A stretch of DNA of 64,000 nucleotides from JACNIZ01 sp964344765 (GTDB taxonomy: Bacteria; Planctomycetota; UBA1135), in contig CAYFOM010000007.1 in assembly GCA_964344765.1 (NCBI GenBank), forward strand, positions 54,796-118,795, in the 5' to 3' direction. Each line of letters begins with the position of its first letter. The first letter of the stretch is position 1. The notes beneath the pieces were generated by a model, which saw only the letters and a program-made list of their open reading frames with translations, did not search any database and was not told where the DNA came from. This document shows, piece after piece, positions 56,330 to 64,000 of this stretch. The position numbers and the translations under genes are program-made.

Positions 56330-57931
56330 ATGTTGAGTTTGATTCACGTCGCCGCCTTGCTGTTGCAGGGCGGCGATTCTCTTGCTCCGACCATTCAAGA
56401 GAATGGTTTATTTGAAGTTGTGGTGCAAAGCGCCGAACGCAAGGTTCAGCTTTTGCGTTTTCACGGCGCTTCCCGAGTTTGGGTGAATGAGCAACCAGTT
56501 GCTGCCCCGCTCAACCCGGTTGTGCTTGAGCAAGGTGCCAATCGCATTTGGGGCGCACCCGAGGGCGATGTCCTGCCGTCCATCGAACTCTCCGATCCAC
56601 CAGGACCGGTGTTCTTCGACGTCGGTGGCGTCGAGCCCATAACTTGGTCTCCGGATAGCAAGTATGGCAGCCAAAGCATTCTTGTCGTCAACGCGAGTGA
56701 GCAGACTGTGCCCATGCTGACTTTGGTTTGCGGTGGCGTCGGTCCGTTTCTTCGCAAACGCGTACCGGTTTGGCGAGGCCTGCCGCCGCTCAGCGTAATG
56801 CGGGTGGAATTGCCGCTGGAACGCAAAAAGGGCTACGACTATCGATCGGGCAAAAAGCAGTACCCGCTGTTTTTGTCCGCCGCCGGTTTGCCTGGAGTCG
56901 ATCCGTTGATTCAGTCCTTGTCCATCCCTCGAGGTCCTGGACCGCGTAACCAAAGTGGGGATTTGGGCGCCGCCGATTCGATGGCCGATGCCGACGCGCC
57001 ATTCACCGCCCATGTGGTTCACTATTTACCCGATACGCTGGGCTTCGATTATCAAGCACGAAGAGGGGGGCACACTTTCCGCCATCAAGGCTGCGATTCT
57101 TGGCGTCGGCCAAATGACAACACGCTGCTGATGAGGCTCAACCCGGATGCAAGGCTGATTGAGTTGCGATTGAAGGCAGATTCGGGGATTGAACAGATTC
57201 GCATCGGAAACGTTGACGCATACCAAGATTTTCAAGTGGGCGATCACCCCATCCGTGGCCTGGGCCGCAAGTTTTGGGCACAGCAAGTCGGCGATCAATG
57301 GGAAATCCACAATCGCGGAGTGCCGGCAACTCACAAGGGCTTGCACCGAAATGGCCCGGTTCGTGCAGCGCTGGATGGAGCCGTTTGGATTTATGGCACT
57401 GCCGGAACCGAGCTTGAAAATTTAGAAATCCTGCGGCGGCTGCGTTTACACAGCGGCGCTTGGTTGGCTGCCGATTCCCATCACAAGGTGGATTTCATTT
57501 CTGATGAGGAGTACTTGCGACTGGAAAGCAGCCATGAATTTTTGGGCAAAAATTTGATTGTGATCGGTAACGCCGACACCAATTCGTCGTGGCGTGCTTT
57601 GGCCGCTGCCGATATGCCGGTGCAATTTTCCCGCGGCCAAATCCGCTTGGCCGGCGGAGATCAGGCTGGTGGGCTAAGCCTCGAGGGAGATGGCTTCGGT
57701 GGGGCTGTGTTGCAAGCCCATCCGCGCAGTGTGCAAACGCTGGTACTCTTCCTCGGCGATAGCGGCAATGCCGGCGCCCGAGCCGCCATCGGCTTGCAGC
57801 TCGAGCAAATGGATGACGTCGACTTTATGGTGGTCGGCGAGGATCGCTCGAGGCTGCCCAAGTGGGGGCGGAGTGGCAGTTTGGACCATCGGTGGCGGTT
57901 TCCGCAGCAGCCGGATCCGGCGGAAAACTAA
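56330..57931 (+). CDS. exported protein of unknown function
   Basis: 533 residues with a weak signal (MLSLIHVAALLLQGG). Two parts: a beta-rich N-half (~20-250) and an alpha/beta C-half (~310-510) with GPVRAALDGAVWIYGTAG, KNLIVIGNADTNSSW and LSLEGDGFGGAVLQAHPR. This C-half resembles the tail domain that follows prolyl-oligopeptidase/esterase cores in planctomycetes, but here there is no catalytic core and no Ser-His pair can be assigned. It sits 21 bp after the subtilase gene, so it may act with it. No function is claimed. Confidence 0.55.
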   Translation: MLSLIHVAALLLQGGDSLAPTIQENGLFEVVVQSAERKVQLLRFHGASRVWVNEQPVAAPLNPVVLEQGANRIWGAPEGDVLPSIELSDPPGPVFFDVGGVEPITWSPDSKYGSQSILVVNASEQTVPMLTLVCGGVGPFLRKRVPVWRGLPPLSVMRVELPLERKKGYDYRSGKKQYPLFLSAAGLPGVDPLIQSLSIPRGPGPRNQSGDLGAADSMADADAPFTAHVVHYLPDTLGFDYQARRGGHTFRHQGCDSWRRPNDNTLLMRLNPDARLIELRLKADSGIEQIRIGNVDAYQDFQVGDHPIRGLGRKFWAQQVGDQWEIHNRGVPATHKGLHRNGPVRAALDGAVWIYGTAGTELENLEILRRLRLHSGAWLAADSHHKVDFISDEEYLRLESSHEFLGKNLIVIGNADTNSSWRALAAADMPVQFSRGQIRLAGGDQAGGLSLEGDGFGGAVLQAHPRSVQTLVLFLGDSGNAGARAAIGLQLEQMDDVDFMVVGEDRSRLPKWGRSGSLDHRWRFPQQPDPAEN

Positions 57932-57991
57932 AGGCCGCAATTTGCCCAGGGTGGGTCGCAAAAGTGCGGGCGCCGCTACAATGCGCGGTCC

Positions 57992-59539
57992 ATGAGCACT
58001 ACCGCTTCTTCCATTGATTTGTCGTTCCTCAAGGAGCTGGGCATCGACGAGTTGAACTCGGGCGCCTACTGCGGGGAATGGCTCGAATGCAACGGTTCGG
58101 TTCTTGAGTCCAAGAGCCCGGCGACTGGCGAGCTGATCGCCAGCGTCAAGCAGGCCAATGCAGACGACTACGAAAAGGTCGCCGCCGCTGCCCAAGAGGC
58201 ATTTTTGAAGTGGCGTCAGCTGCCCGCTCCGGTGCGCGGTGAATACGTCCGCCAGATCGGCGAAAAGTTCCGCCAGCACAAGGACGCCTTAGGCAAGTTG
58301 GTCACCTGGGAAATGGGCAAGATCTATTCGGAAGGTCTTGGCGAAGTCCAGGAAGCCATCGATATTGCCGACTTTGCTGTTGGTCAGTCGCGCATGCTGT
58401 ACGGCTTGTCGATGCACTCCGAGCGCCCGCAGCACGCGATGCGCGAGCAGTGGCATCCGCTGGGTGTGGTCGGCGTGATTTCGGCGTTTAACTTCCCGGC
58501 TGCCGTTTGGGCTTGGAACTCGATGCTGGCGATGATCTGCGGCGACTCCACTCTGTGGAAGCCGAGTTCAAAGACGCCGCTGACTGCAATTGCAATGACC
58601 AAGGTAGCTGCGCAGGTGCTTGAGCCGGAAGGTTTGGGCGGCGTGCTCAGCTTGGTGATCGGCCGCGGTTCCGAGGTCGGTGAATTGGTGCTTGGCGACA
58701 AGCGCGTACCGCTGGTTTCGGCGACCGGTTCTTGCTCGATGGGCAAGCACGTCGCCGAGCGTTTGGCTTCGCGTTATGGCCGCACCATCTTGGAGCTGGG
58801 TGGCAACAACGCCGTCGTCGTCATGGAAGACGCCGACTTGGAAATGGCTGCTCGCGCGATTGCTTTTGGTGCCGTCGGTACTGCCGGTCAGCGTTGCACC
58901 TCGACTCGTCGTGTACTGGTGCAGAAGAGCGTGCGCGAGAAGTTGGTTAAGCGTTTGTTGGAGCTTTACAGCAAGGTCACCATCGGCAACCCGATGGGCG
59001 ATAGCCTGATGGGCCCGATGATTGACGATGGTGCAGTGCAAGACACGCTGGATTCCATCGCCAAGGTCAAGGAGATGGGCGGCGAAATCCTTTGCGGTGG
59101 TGAAAAGTACCAGCCGGAGGGTTGCGAAGGTGGTTCTTACATGACCCCGTGCATCGCTACTGCCGAAAACCACTGGCAGATCGTGCAGGACGAGACCTTC
59201 GGTCCGCTGCTGTACGTCATTGAGGTCGACGACATCGACCACGCCATCCAGATTCACAACGACGTGCCGCAAGGTTTGAGCTCGTCGATCTTCACCATGA
59301 ACATGCGTCTGGCCGAGCGCTTCTTGAGCGCGATTGGTTCGGACTGCGGCATCGCCAACGTCAACATCGGTACTTCCGGTGCGGAGATCGGTGGCGCCTT
59401 CGGTGGTGAGAAGGAAACCGGTGGCGGCCGCGAATCGGGTTCGGACTCGTGGAAGGTTTACTGCCGTCGTCAGACCAACACCGTCAACTGGAGCGATGAA
59501 CTGCCGTTGGCGCAGGGCGTAAGCTTCGACGTCGACTAA
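57992..59539 (+). CDS. amaB: aldehyde dehydrogenase, ALDH7 (alpha-aminoadipic semialdehyde) family
   Basis: 515 residues. The closest match by eye is antiquitin/ALDH7A1: LKELGIDELNSGAYCGEW, EMGKIYSEGLGEVQEAIDIADFAVGQSRM, GVISAFNFPAAVWAWNS, catalytic Glu in LELGGNNAVVV (~268), catalytic Cys in GTAGQRCTSTRR (~303), and NIGTSGAEIGGAFGGEKETGGGRESGSDSWK near the end. ALDH7 enzymes oxidise alpha-aminoadipic semialdehyde in lysine degradation. No other lysine-catabolic gene is here, so the pathway is inferred. Followed by a good terminator. Confidence 0.88.
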   Translation: MSTTASSIDLSFLKELGIDELNSGAYCGEWLECNGSVLESKSPATGELIASVKQANADDYEKVAAAAQEAFLKWRQLPAPVRGEYVRQIGEKFRQHKDALGKLVTWEMGKIYSEGLGEVQEAIDIADFAVGQSRMLYGLSMHSERPQHAMREQWHPLGVVGVISAFNFPAAVWAWNSMLAMICGDSTLWKPSSKTPLTAIAMTKVAAQVLEPEGLGGVLSLVIGRGSEVGELVLGDKRVPLVSATGSCSMGKHVAERLASRYGRTILELGGNNAVVVMEDADLEMAARAIAFGAVGTAGQRCTSTRRVLVQKSVREKLVKRLLELYSKVTIGNPMGDSLMGPMIDDGAVQDTLDSIAKVKEMGGEILCGGEKYQPEGCEGGSYMTPCIATAENHWQIVQDETFGPLLYVIEVDDIDHAIQIHNDVPQGLSSSIFTMNMRLAERFLSAIGSDCGIANVNIGTSGAEIGGAFGGEKETGGGRESGSDSWKVYCRRQTNTVNWSDELPLAQGVSFDVD

Positions 59540-59557
59540 TCACTGGTTGACCGATTG

Positions 59558-59590
59558 GCCTCTCCCGACTTCGGTTGGGAGAGGCTTTTT
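59558..59590 (+). terminator. rho-independent terminator after amaB
   Basis: GCCTCTCCC (59558-59566) pairs with GGGAGAGGC (59577-59585), followed by five T. Confidence 0.9.
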
Positions 59591-59603
59591 CAATTCTGCG
59601 CGG

Positions 59604-60107
59604 CTATTTGTGATGGCCGCGGCAAACTTGGTCAGCTAGTTTCAACAGAGTTGGGATTCGGTAATCCCCATGCATTTGCCGGATTGCGTTGCGGGCATAA
59701 GTTCGCGGCATGCCGATCGCGGTGATGTAAATCGGCGTCTGGCTTTCGCCGCGTAGTAGCGAATAGCTTTCATCGATTCCTTGGAAGGGACGCTTGGCGA
59801 CGCCAATGACCGGCACCACTTCACCCAAGGCCTGATAAAGATGTGCACCTAGGCCTGGTTCGCTGCGTCCGTCCAGGTAGACATAACCGTCGATGACTAT
59901 GACGTCGGGCTTGAGGTCGAACTCGTTTAGTAATTGCAGAATGCAGGGGAGTTCGCGCTTATAAAACTCGCCGGGGCAATAATCCTGAATCGGCGAGACC
60001 ATGCTTCGAAAAGTTTTGAGCGCGCTGGGGTCTGCCCATGCCTCGAAAGCGACGCCCGCGATCCACGCTGAGTTTTCTTGATAATCTGCGTCTACCGCCA
60101 GAATCAT
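59604..60107 (-). CDS. nfi: compact endonuclease V
   Basis: 167 residues, shorter than the ~220 of E. coli Nfi. The catalytic residues are all present: Asp in ILAVDADY (~6), Glu in YKRELPCIL (~52), Asp in VIVIDGYVYLDG (~74), and the GLGAHL and VIGVAKRPFQG segments correspond to Nfi's LGVASHF and TIGVAKKRL. The N-terminal ~30 residues and part of the C-terminus of E. coli Nfi are absent. Family role: cleavage one base from inosine in DNA or RNA. It overlaps the LRR-like gene upstream by four bases. Confidence 0.8.
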   Translation of the reverse strand: MILAVDADYQENSAWIAGVAFEAWADPSALKTFRSMVSPIQDYCPGEFYKRELPCILQLLNEFDLKPDVIVIDGYVYLDGRSEPGLGAHLYQALGEVVPVIGVAKRPFQGIDESYSLLRGESQTPIYITAIGMPRTYARNAIRQMHGDYRIPTLLKLADQVCRGHHK

Positions 60108-60841
60108 GATTCCAGCATTTCCTCTACATGCAGAATGAGGTTTGGGGTGTGATTCGCAAAACTTTCTCGTACGCGTTGCTTCTGCCCTTGAGCGAAGCCG
60201 CCGGCGATCTCGAACTGTTTTAGCTTGGGCATGCCGGATCGCGGTTGGAATGTGCTTGGGATTCGATATCCATAATCATCGTCGTCGCACTCCAAGTCGA
60301 GGAAGACCTCTCTTAATTGCGGATACCTGGACTCCAACAACGCATCCAAAGTGGATTGGCTGATAAAGCCGCCATTGGATCCGGTGGTTCCGTCTTCCAG
60401 CTTCGGGCAGTTTTGCAGCAGTTGGGTGACGTCGCCCAATTTGCCGTACATGCAATGCGAATTGCTGTAGAGCTCCCAAATGCCCAGGTGTAATGATTTC
60501 AGCTGTGGGAATTGTGCGACACGTATCGCTTCAACATGTCCGGTGTAGTCCAGACCTTTGCCAATCGCAAACGAAGAATTGCCGATGGCCAAGGACTCGA
60601 GTTGCTGGGCATACTTCGATTGCGAAAATGCCCGCAGTAACTCTAAGCCGCCCTCACCCAGAAAAAACGACGCTCCCTTCAGCTTCGCCGGCAGCTCATC
60701 CAGTACCGTCCATCCGTAAAACTCGCTCTGAGGCACACCGAAAAAACAGCAGTCCAACGGAAGGTTCCATTCACCCGCAGTTGTTTGCAGGCAGCGGTGC
60801 TCTCTGGCGACGGCTTGCACCAATTCCTCTAAGCGGCTCAT
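60104..60841 (-). CDS. leucine-rich-repeat-like protein
   Basis: 245 residues without signal peptide, so cytoplasmic. Irregular leucine-rich repeats (QLESLAIGNSSFAIG, FPQLKSLHLGIWEL, CPKLEDGTTG, YPQLREVFLDLEC, MPKLKQFEIAGG), resembling STM4015-type LRR proteins. Its coupling to endonuclease V (ATGA overlap) suggests a joint function, but none is known. Preceded by an AT-rich 43-bp spacer (60842-60884) that separates it from hypD and could hold its promoter. Confidence 0.6.
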   Translation of the reverse strand: MSRLEELVQAVAREHRCLQTTAGEWNLPLDCCFFGVPQSEFYGWTVLDELPAKLKGASFFLGEGGLELLRAFSQSKYAQQLESLAIGNSSFAIGKGLDYTGHVEAIRVAQFPQLKSLHLGIWELYSNSHCMYGKLGDVTQLLQNCPKLEDGTTGSNGGFISQSTLDALLESRYPQLREVFLDLECDDDDYGYRIPSTFQPRSGMPKLKQFEIAGGFAQGQKQRVRESFANHTPNLILHVEEMLES

Positions 60842-60884
60842 GATGTTATGTTAATCGCCAATACAATGTGATTTTCATTTACAG

Positions 60885-63245
60885 TTAGAAACCTTCCTGC
60901 GCAGTGCGCAGGATGACTTCTTCCTGCAAGTCTTTGCCCATATCCACGAAGTAGTCGCTGTAGCCGGCGACGCGGACGAGTAGGTCGCGGTACTCCTCCG
61001 GATTTTCTTGAGCTTTGCGCAAGGTCGGTGTGTCGACGACGTTGAATTGGATGTGGTGGCCGCCGTAGCGGAAATAGGTGCGGACTAGGTTGGCGAGTTT
61101 GCTGATGCTTTCTTCACCTTCGAGCACCTGCGGTAGGAAGCGCTGATTGAGCAGGGTTCCGCCGGAGCGGATTTGATCCATTTTTCCTAGCGAACGACAG
61201 ACTGCAGTCGGCCCGTTGCGGTCGGCGCCGTGGGCGGGGGAGGTGCCGTCGGAAATGGGGGTTTGGCTGTGGCGGCCGTCGGCGGAGGCGCCGACCTTGG
61301 TGCCGAAGTAGACGTGGCAGGTCGTCGACAGCATGTTGAGGTAATAGCGACCGCCTTTGGTGTTGGGGCGTCCATCGATGGATTCGAACAGCGATTCATA
61401 GACGCGTTGCATGAGTTCGTCAGCCTCATCCAAGTCATTGCCGAACTTGGGTGTTTTATTGACCAGCAGCAATCGTAGAGCTTCGGCATCCTGGAAATCA
61501 GTAGCCAGCGCTTCGCTCAGGTCCTTCATTTCGACGCGGCCGTCATCGAACACGTGCTTGCGGATCGCCGACAAACTATCGGTGATCGTGCCGATGCCAC
61601 AACACTGAATGTACGTAGTGTTGTAGCGCGGGCCGCCGTCGTAATAGTCGCGACCTTTTTCGATGCAATCGCGAATCAACACCGACAGGTAGGGCGCCGG
61701 CACATAGCGCGCGAACATCGATTCGATGTATTGATTCACGCCGACTTTCAAGTCAACGAAGTGCGCGAGTTGGACCTCAAACGCAGCGTAAAGCGTGTCG
61801 AAACTTTCAAACTCGGTGGCATGGCCAGTCTCCGGGCCGAGCTGCTTGCCGGTTAACGGATCGACGCCATTGTTCAGCGTGATCTCCAGGATCTTCGGCA
61901 CATTCAAATAGCCGGTTAGCACATATGCTTCCTTGCCAAATGCACCGGTTTCAATGCACCCGCTATTGCCGCCTTCACGTGCATCTTCCACCGTCTTGCC
62001 GGCGCGCACTTGCTCGGAAATCACCGCGTCGGCATTGAAAATTGCCGGGTAGCCATAACCTTTGCGAATCACGCGGCAAGCTGATTTCAAAAATCGATCC
62101 GACGTGCGACTACTGATCTGCACATTGGCTTGCGGTTGTAGCAGGTGAATCTCGTCGACAACCTCCAACAACAAGTAAGAAACTTCACTGACTCCATCCG
62201 CGCCATCGCGAGTCAAGCCGCCGAGATTGATGTTGGTGAAGTCGTTATAAGTTCCGCTTTCTTTCGCCGTCACGCCGACCTTTGGCGGTGCGGGGTGATT
62301 GTTGAACTTGATCCACAAGCAACTCAACAACTCCTTTGCTGATTCGCGATCGATCGTACCCGCCGCAACATCAGCATCAAAGAAAGGCTGCAAATGTTGA
62401 TCCAAATGCCCAGGGTTCATCGCATCCCAACCATTCAGCTCGGTAATAGTGCCCAAATGGTGGAACCAATAAGTCTGAATGGCTTCCCAGGTGTTTCGCG
62501 GTGCATGGGCGGGCACACGGCGGCAAACCTCGGCGATTTTGAGAAGCTCTGATTTGCGTTGCGGATCAGCTTCATCCGCAGCCATTTGTTCCGCTAAATC
62601 CGCATGACGTTCGGCAAATACCATCGTGGCATCGCAAGCAATGCTCATCGCCTCTAGCTGTTCAGCCTTAGGCGCTGCGTCGGCGTCGGCGTGGTAATTC
62701 AAGAGACTGATTGCGTCGGCAATTTGCTGCTTGTAATCCAACAAACCCTTGCGGTAGATCTCGCCATCCAAAGTGGTGTGACCCGGTGCGCGTTGCTCCA
62801 TGAACTCGGTATAAACGCCGGCTTCGTAAGCATCCTTCCACAATGGCGGCACAAGGGCAAAAACACGATCGCGCATGCTGCGGCCGCGCCAGTACGGAAT
62901 GACCTTGTCCTCGTAAGCGGCGACCATGCTTTCATCGGTTCGGTAGTGCACCTTGTCGCGCTGATTTAAGGTGCGCAAATCATCCGCCGTATGACGGGTC
63001 AGCTCCGGAAATGTCGGCACAACCTTCGGCGCTGGGCCGCGCTCGCCAACAATCAACTCGTCGTCACCGATGTACAGAGTCTTGTGCTGACACAGGTGCA
63101 AAAACGCGCGCGCACGCATGATCGGTACCGCGTACTTGCCATCATTTTGCTGATAGAACTCGGTGATGAGTTCGGCGCGTTCGGTGGAAACAGCCGGCTG
63201 AGCGTCAAAACTCTGCTGGCGGAGTCGAGTGATGCGTTCGTTCAT
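60885..63245 (-). CDS. hypD: HypD-type glycyl-radical enzyme (trans-4-hydroxy-L-proline dehydratase)
   Basis: 786 residues, the HypD length (C. difficile 789). Segments close to that protein: EFMEQRAPGHT (~155), NHPAPPKVGVTAKESGTYNDFTNINLGG (~310-337), catalytic thiyl Cys in GGNSGCIETGAFGKEAYVLTGYLNVPKI (~430; GC-x-ETG rather than the GCVEP of choline and glycerol lyases), and the glycyl-radical loop RVAGYSDYFVDMGKDLQEEV near 762. It dehydrates hydroxyproline to pyrroline-5-carboxylate. No proC neighbour is seen. The activase stop lies three bases upstream, so the two are co-transcribed. Strictly oxygen-sensitive when activated. Confidence 0.88.
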   Translation of the reverse strand: MNERITRLRQQSFDAQPAVSTERAELITEFYQQNDGKYAVPIMRARAFLHLCQHKTLYIGDDELIVGERGPAPKVVPTFPELTRHTADDLRTLNQRDKVHYRTDESMVAAYEDKVIPYWRGRSMRDRVFALVPPLWKDAYEAGVYTEFMEQRAPGHTTLDGEIYRKGLLDYKQQIADAISLLNYHADADAAPKAEQLEAMSIACDATMVFAERHADLAEQMAADEADPQRKSELLKIAEVCRRVPAHAPRNTWEAIQTYWFHHLGTITELNGWDAMNPGHLDQHLQPFFDADVAAGTIDRESAKELLSCLWIKFNNHPAPPKVGVTAKESGTYNDFTNINLGGLTRDGADGVSEVSYLLLEVVDEIHLLQPQANVQISSRTSDRFLKSACRVIRKGYGYPAIFNADAVISEQVRAGKTVEDAREGGNSGCIETGAFGKEAYVLTGYLNVPKILEITLNNGVDPLTGKQLGPETGHATEFESFDTLYAAFEVQLAHFVDLKVGVNQYIESMFARYVPAPYLSVLIRDCIEKGRDYYDGGPRYNTTYIQCCGIGTITDSLSAIRKHVFDDGRVEMKDLSEALATDFQDAEALRLLLVNKTPKFGNDLDEADELMQRVYESLFESIDGRPNTKGGRYYLNMLSTTCHVYFGTKVGASADGRHSQTPISDGTSPAHGADRNGPTAVCRSLGKMDQIRSGGTLLNQRFLPQVLEGEESISKLANLVRTYFRYGGHHIQFNVVDTPTLRKAQENPEEYRDLLVRVAGYSDYFVDMGKDLQEEVILRTAQEGF

Positions 63246-63248
63246 GAT

Positions 63249-64000
63249 TTAGCCTTCGATCGTCACCTGCAAGCCAGGTCGGCGGATGACATGGGCCAGT
63301 TCTTCCAACTGATCCTGAGTGTGTCCAGTCGCTCCATTCATCTTCCACGGGATGCCGAATTTGTTGTGCTTCTCGCGCGCCGAGGAATGGTAGGGCAGCA
63401 GGTCTACCCGCCGCACGTGTTCGAGGGTGGCCAGTAAATCGGCCATTGCCACGAAATTGTCAATGTCGTCGTTGATGCCGGGAATCACCGGCACGCGCAC
63501 CCGCACTGAAGGGTGCATTTCGTTTAGCGCATGCAAGTTTTCGATGATGCGCCGATTGGATACGCCGGTTGCTTGGCGATGAAGATAATCGTTCATCAAC
63601 TTCAGGTCGAATAAAAAAAGATCGGTGTGTTGGGCAACACGAATCAAATCTTCCGTTTTGGCCAAGCCACTGGTATCCACCGCACGATGCAGTTCGCGTT
63701 CTCCGCAAGCCTGCAACGCCTCTAGCAAAAATTCAGTTTGCGCAAGCGGTTCGCCGCCCGAGAAGGTGACGCCACCGCCCGAGTCCTCGTAATAAAGGCG
63801 ATCCTTTTCTACGACTTGTAGAACCTCGGCTACTGATAGCGGCTTGCCGATCCAACTGCGCGCTTCGGCCGGACAAGCATCGGTGCAATCCCCGCAGGTG
63901 GTGCAGTGGGTGTCGTCGCGCTGAATGCCGTCGGGGGATAACTGCAACGATCAAGCAACATCTTTTCTGTAAAAAGCAGCAGACTCATCAAATGCCTTCC
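63249..64000 (-). CDS. glycyl-radical enzyme activase (radical SAM), partial, N-terminal frame disrupted
   Basis: The continuous frame from 63947 to 63249 gives 232 residues: a complete ferredoxin-type motif CTTCGDCTDACPAEA (~15-29), then EKDRLYYEDSGGGVTFSGGEPLAQTEF (~49-75), DLFLFDLKLMNDYLHRQATG and a radical-SAM C-terminal half (VRVPVIPGINDD, LLPYHSSAREK). The usual N-terminal CxxxCxxC cluster and the first ferredoxin motif are missing. A TGA blocks this frame at 63953-63951. In another frame, the upstream sequence reads LLLFTEKMLLDRC, like the activase segment that precedes the first ferredoxin. It is therefore damaged or mis-assembled here and continues beyond the window. Confidence 0.75.

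Overview
The window is a dense chromosomal segment of about 58% GC (estimated by eye) from a Gram-negative-type bacterium. It carries beta-barrel outer-membrane proteins, lipoproteins and many Sec-exported proteins. Exported FG-GAP proteins, a CotH/lamin-tail protein, a CRTAC1 (ASPIC/UnbV) protein, di-heme peroxidases and a subtilase, several sharing a C-terminal module of one style, suggest Planctomycetota or a neighbouring deep lineage. This is an inference from gene style, not a phylogeny. Most starts lack a clear Shine-Dalgarno. A 100-N gap at 48.0 kb flanked by an exact 55-bp duplication indicates a short-read, probably metagenomic, scaffold.

Layout. 0-9 kb: end of a peptide-type ABC solute-binding protein, a THUMP-like methyltransferase, a DUF481 outer-membrane protein, then a forward run of Xaa-Pro aminopeptidase, NatA/NatB-type ABC exporter, 3-hydroxyacyl-CoA dehydrogenase and amidohydrolase. 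9-15 kb: three large secreted proteins (FG-GAP, CotH/lamin-tail, FG-GAP). 15-21 kb: a benzoyl-CoA epoxidation (box) locus, with boxR divergent from boxC-boxB-boxD. 21-29 kb: housekeeping (carA, tsaD, ctp) with HEAT-repeat proteins and a transglutaminase-fold protein lacking its catalytic Cys. 29-32 kb: a PTPS/QueD homologue lacking one zinc His, a 49-residue membrane peptide and a carboxypeptidase-regulatory-like lipoprotein. 31.6-35.5 kb: a tight five-gene operon (apbE, porin, FMN-binding protein, His-rich 4-TM protein, SRAP/yedK) behind a Fur-box-like palindrome, a candidate iron-regulated flavin electron-transfer system. 35.5-47.6 kb: nucleoside phosphorylase, two di-heme peroxidases, a CRTAC1 protein, rsmJ, nadA, an esterase, a YtcJ-type amidohydrolase and fbaB. 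47.7-48.2 kb: long palindromic elements with a shared core but different arms, and the gap. 48-60 kb: small membrane proteins, a peptidase-like protein, a pseudopilin, exonuclease III, a subtilase, and an ALDH7 dehydrogenase. 60-64 kb: a compact endonuclease V with an LRR-like partner, and a HypD-type glycyl-radical enzyme with its activase, whose N-terminal reading frame looks broken at the window edge.

The main metabolic themes are aerobic aromatic-acid degradation (box), envelope redox chemistry (flavinylated protein, c-type cytochromes) and an oxygen-sensitive hydroxyproline dehydratase. Having an oxygen-requiring and an oxygen-destroyed enzyme in the same 64 kb suggests life across changing oxygen tensions.
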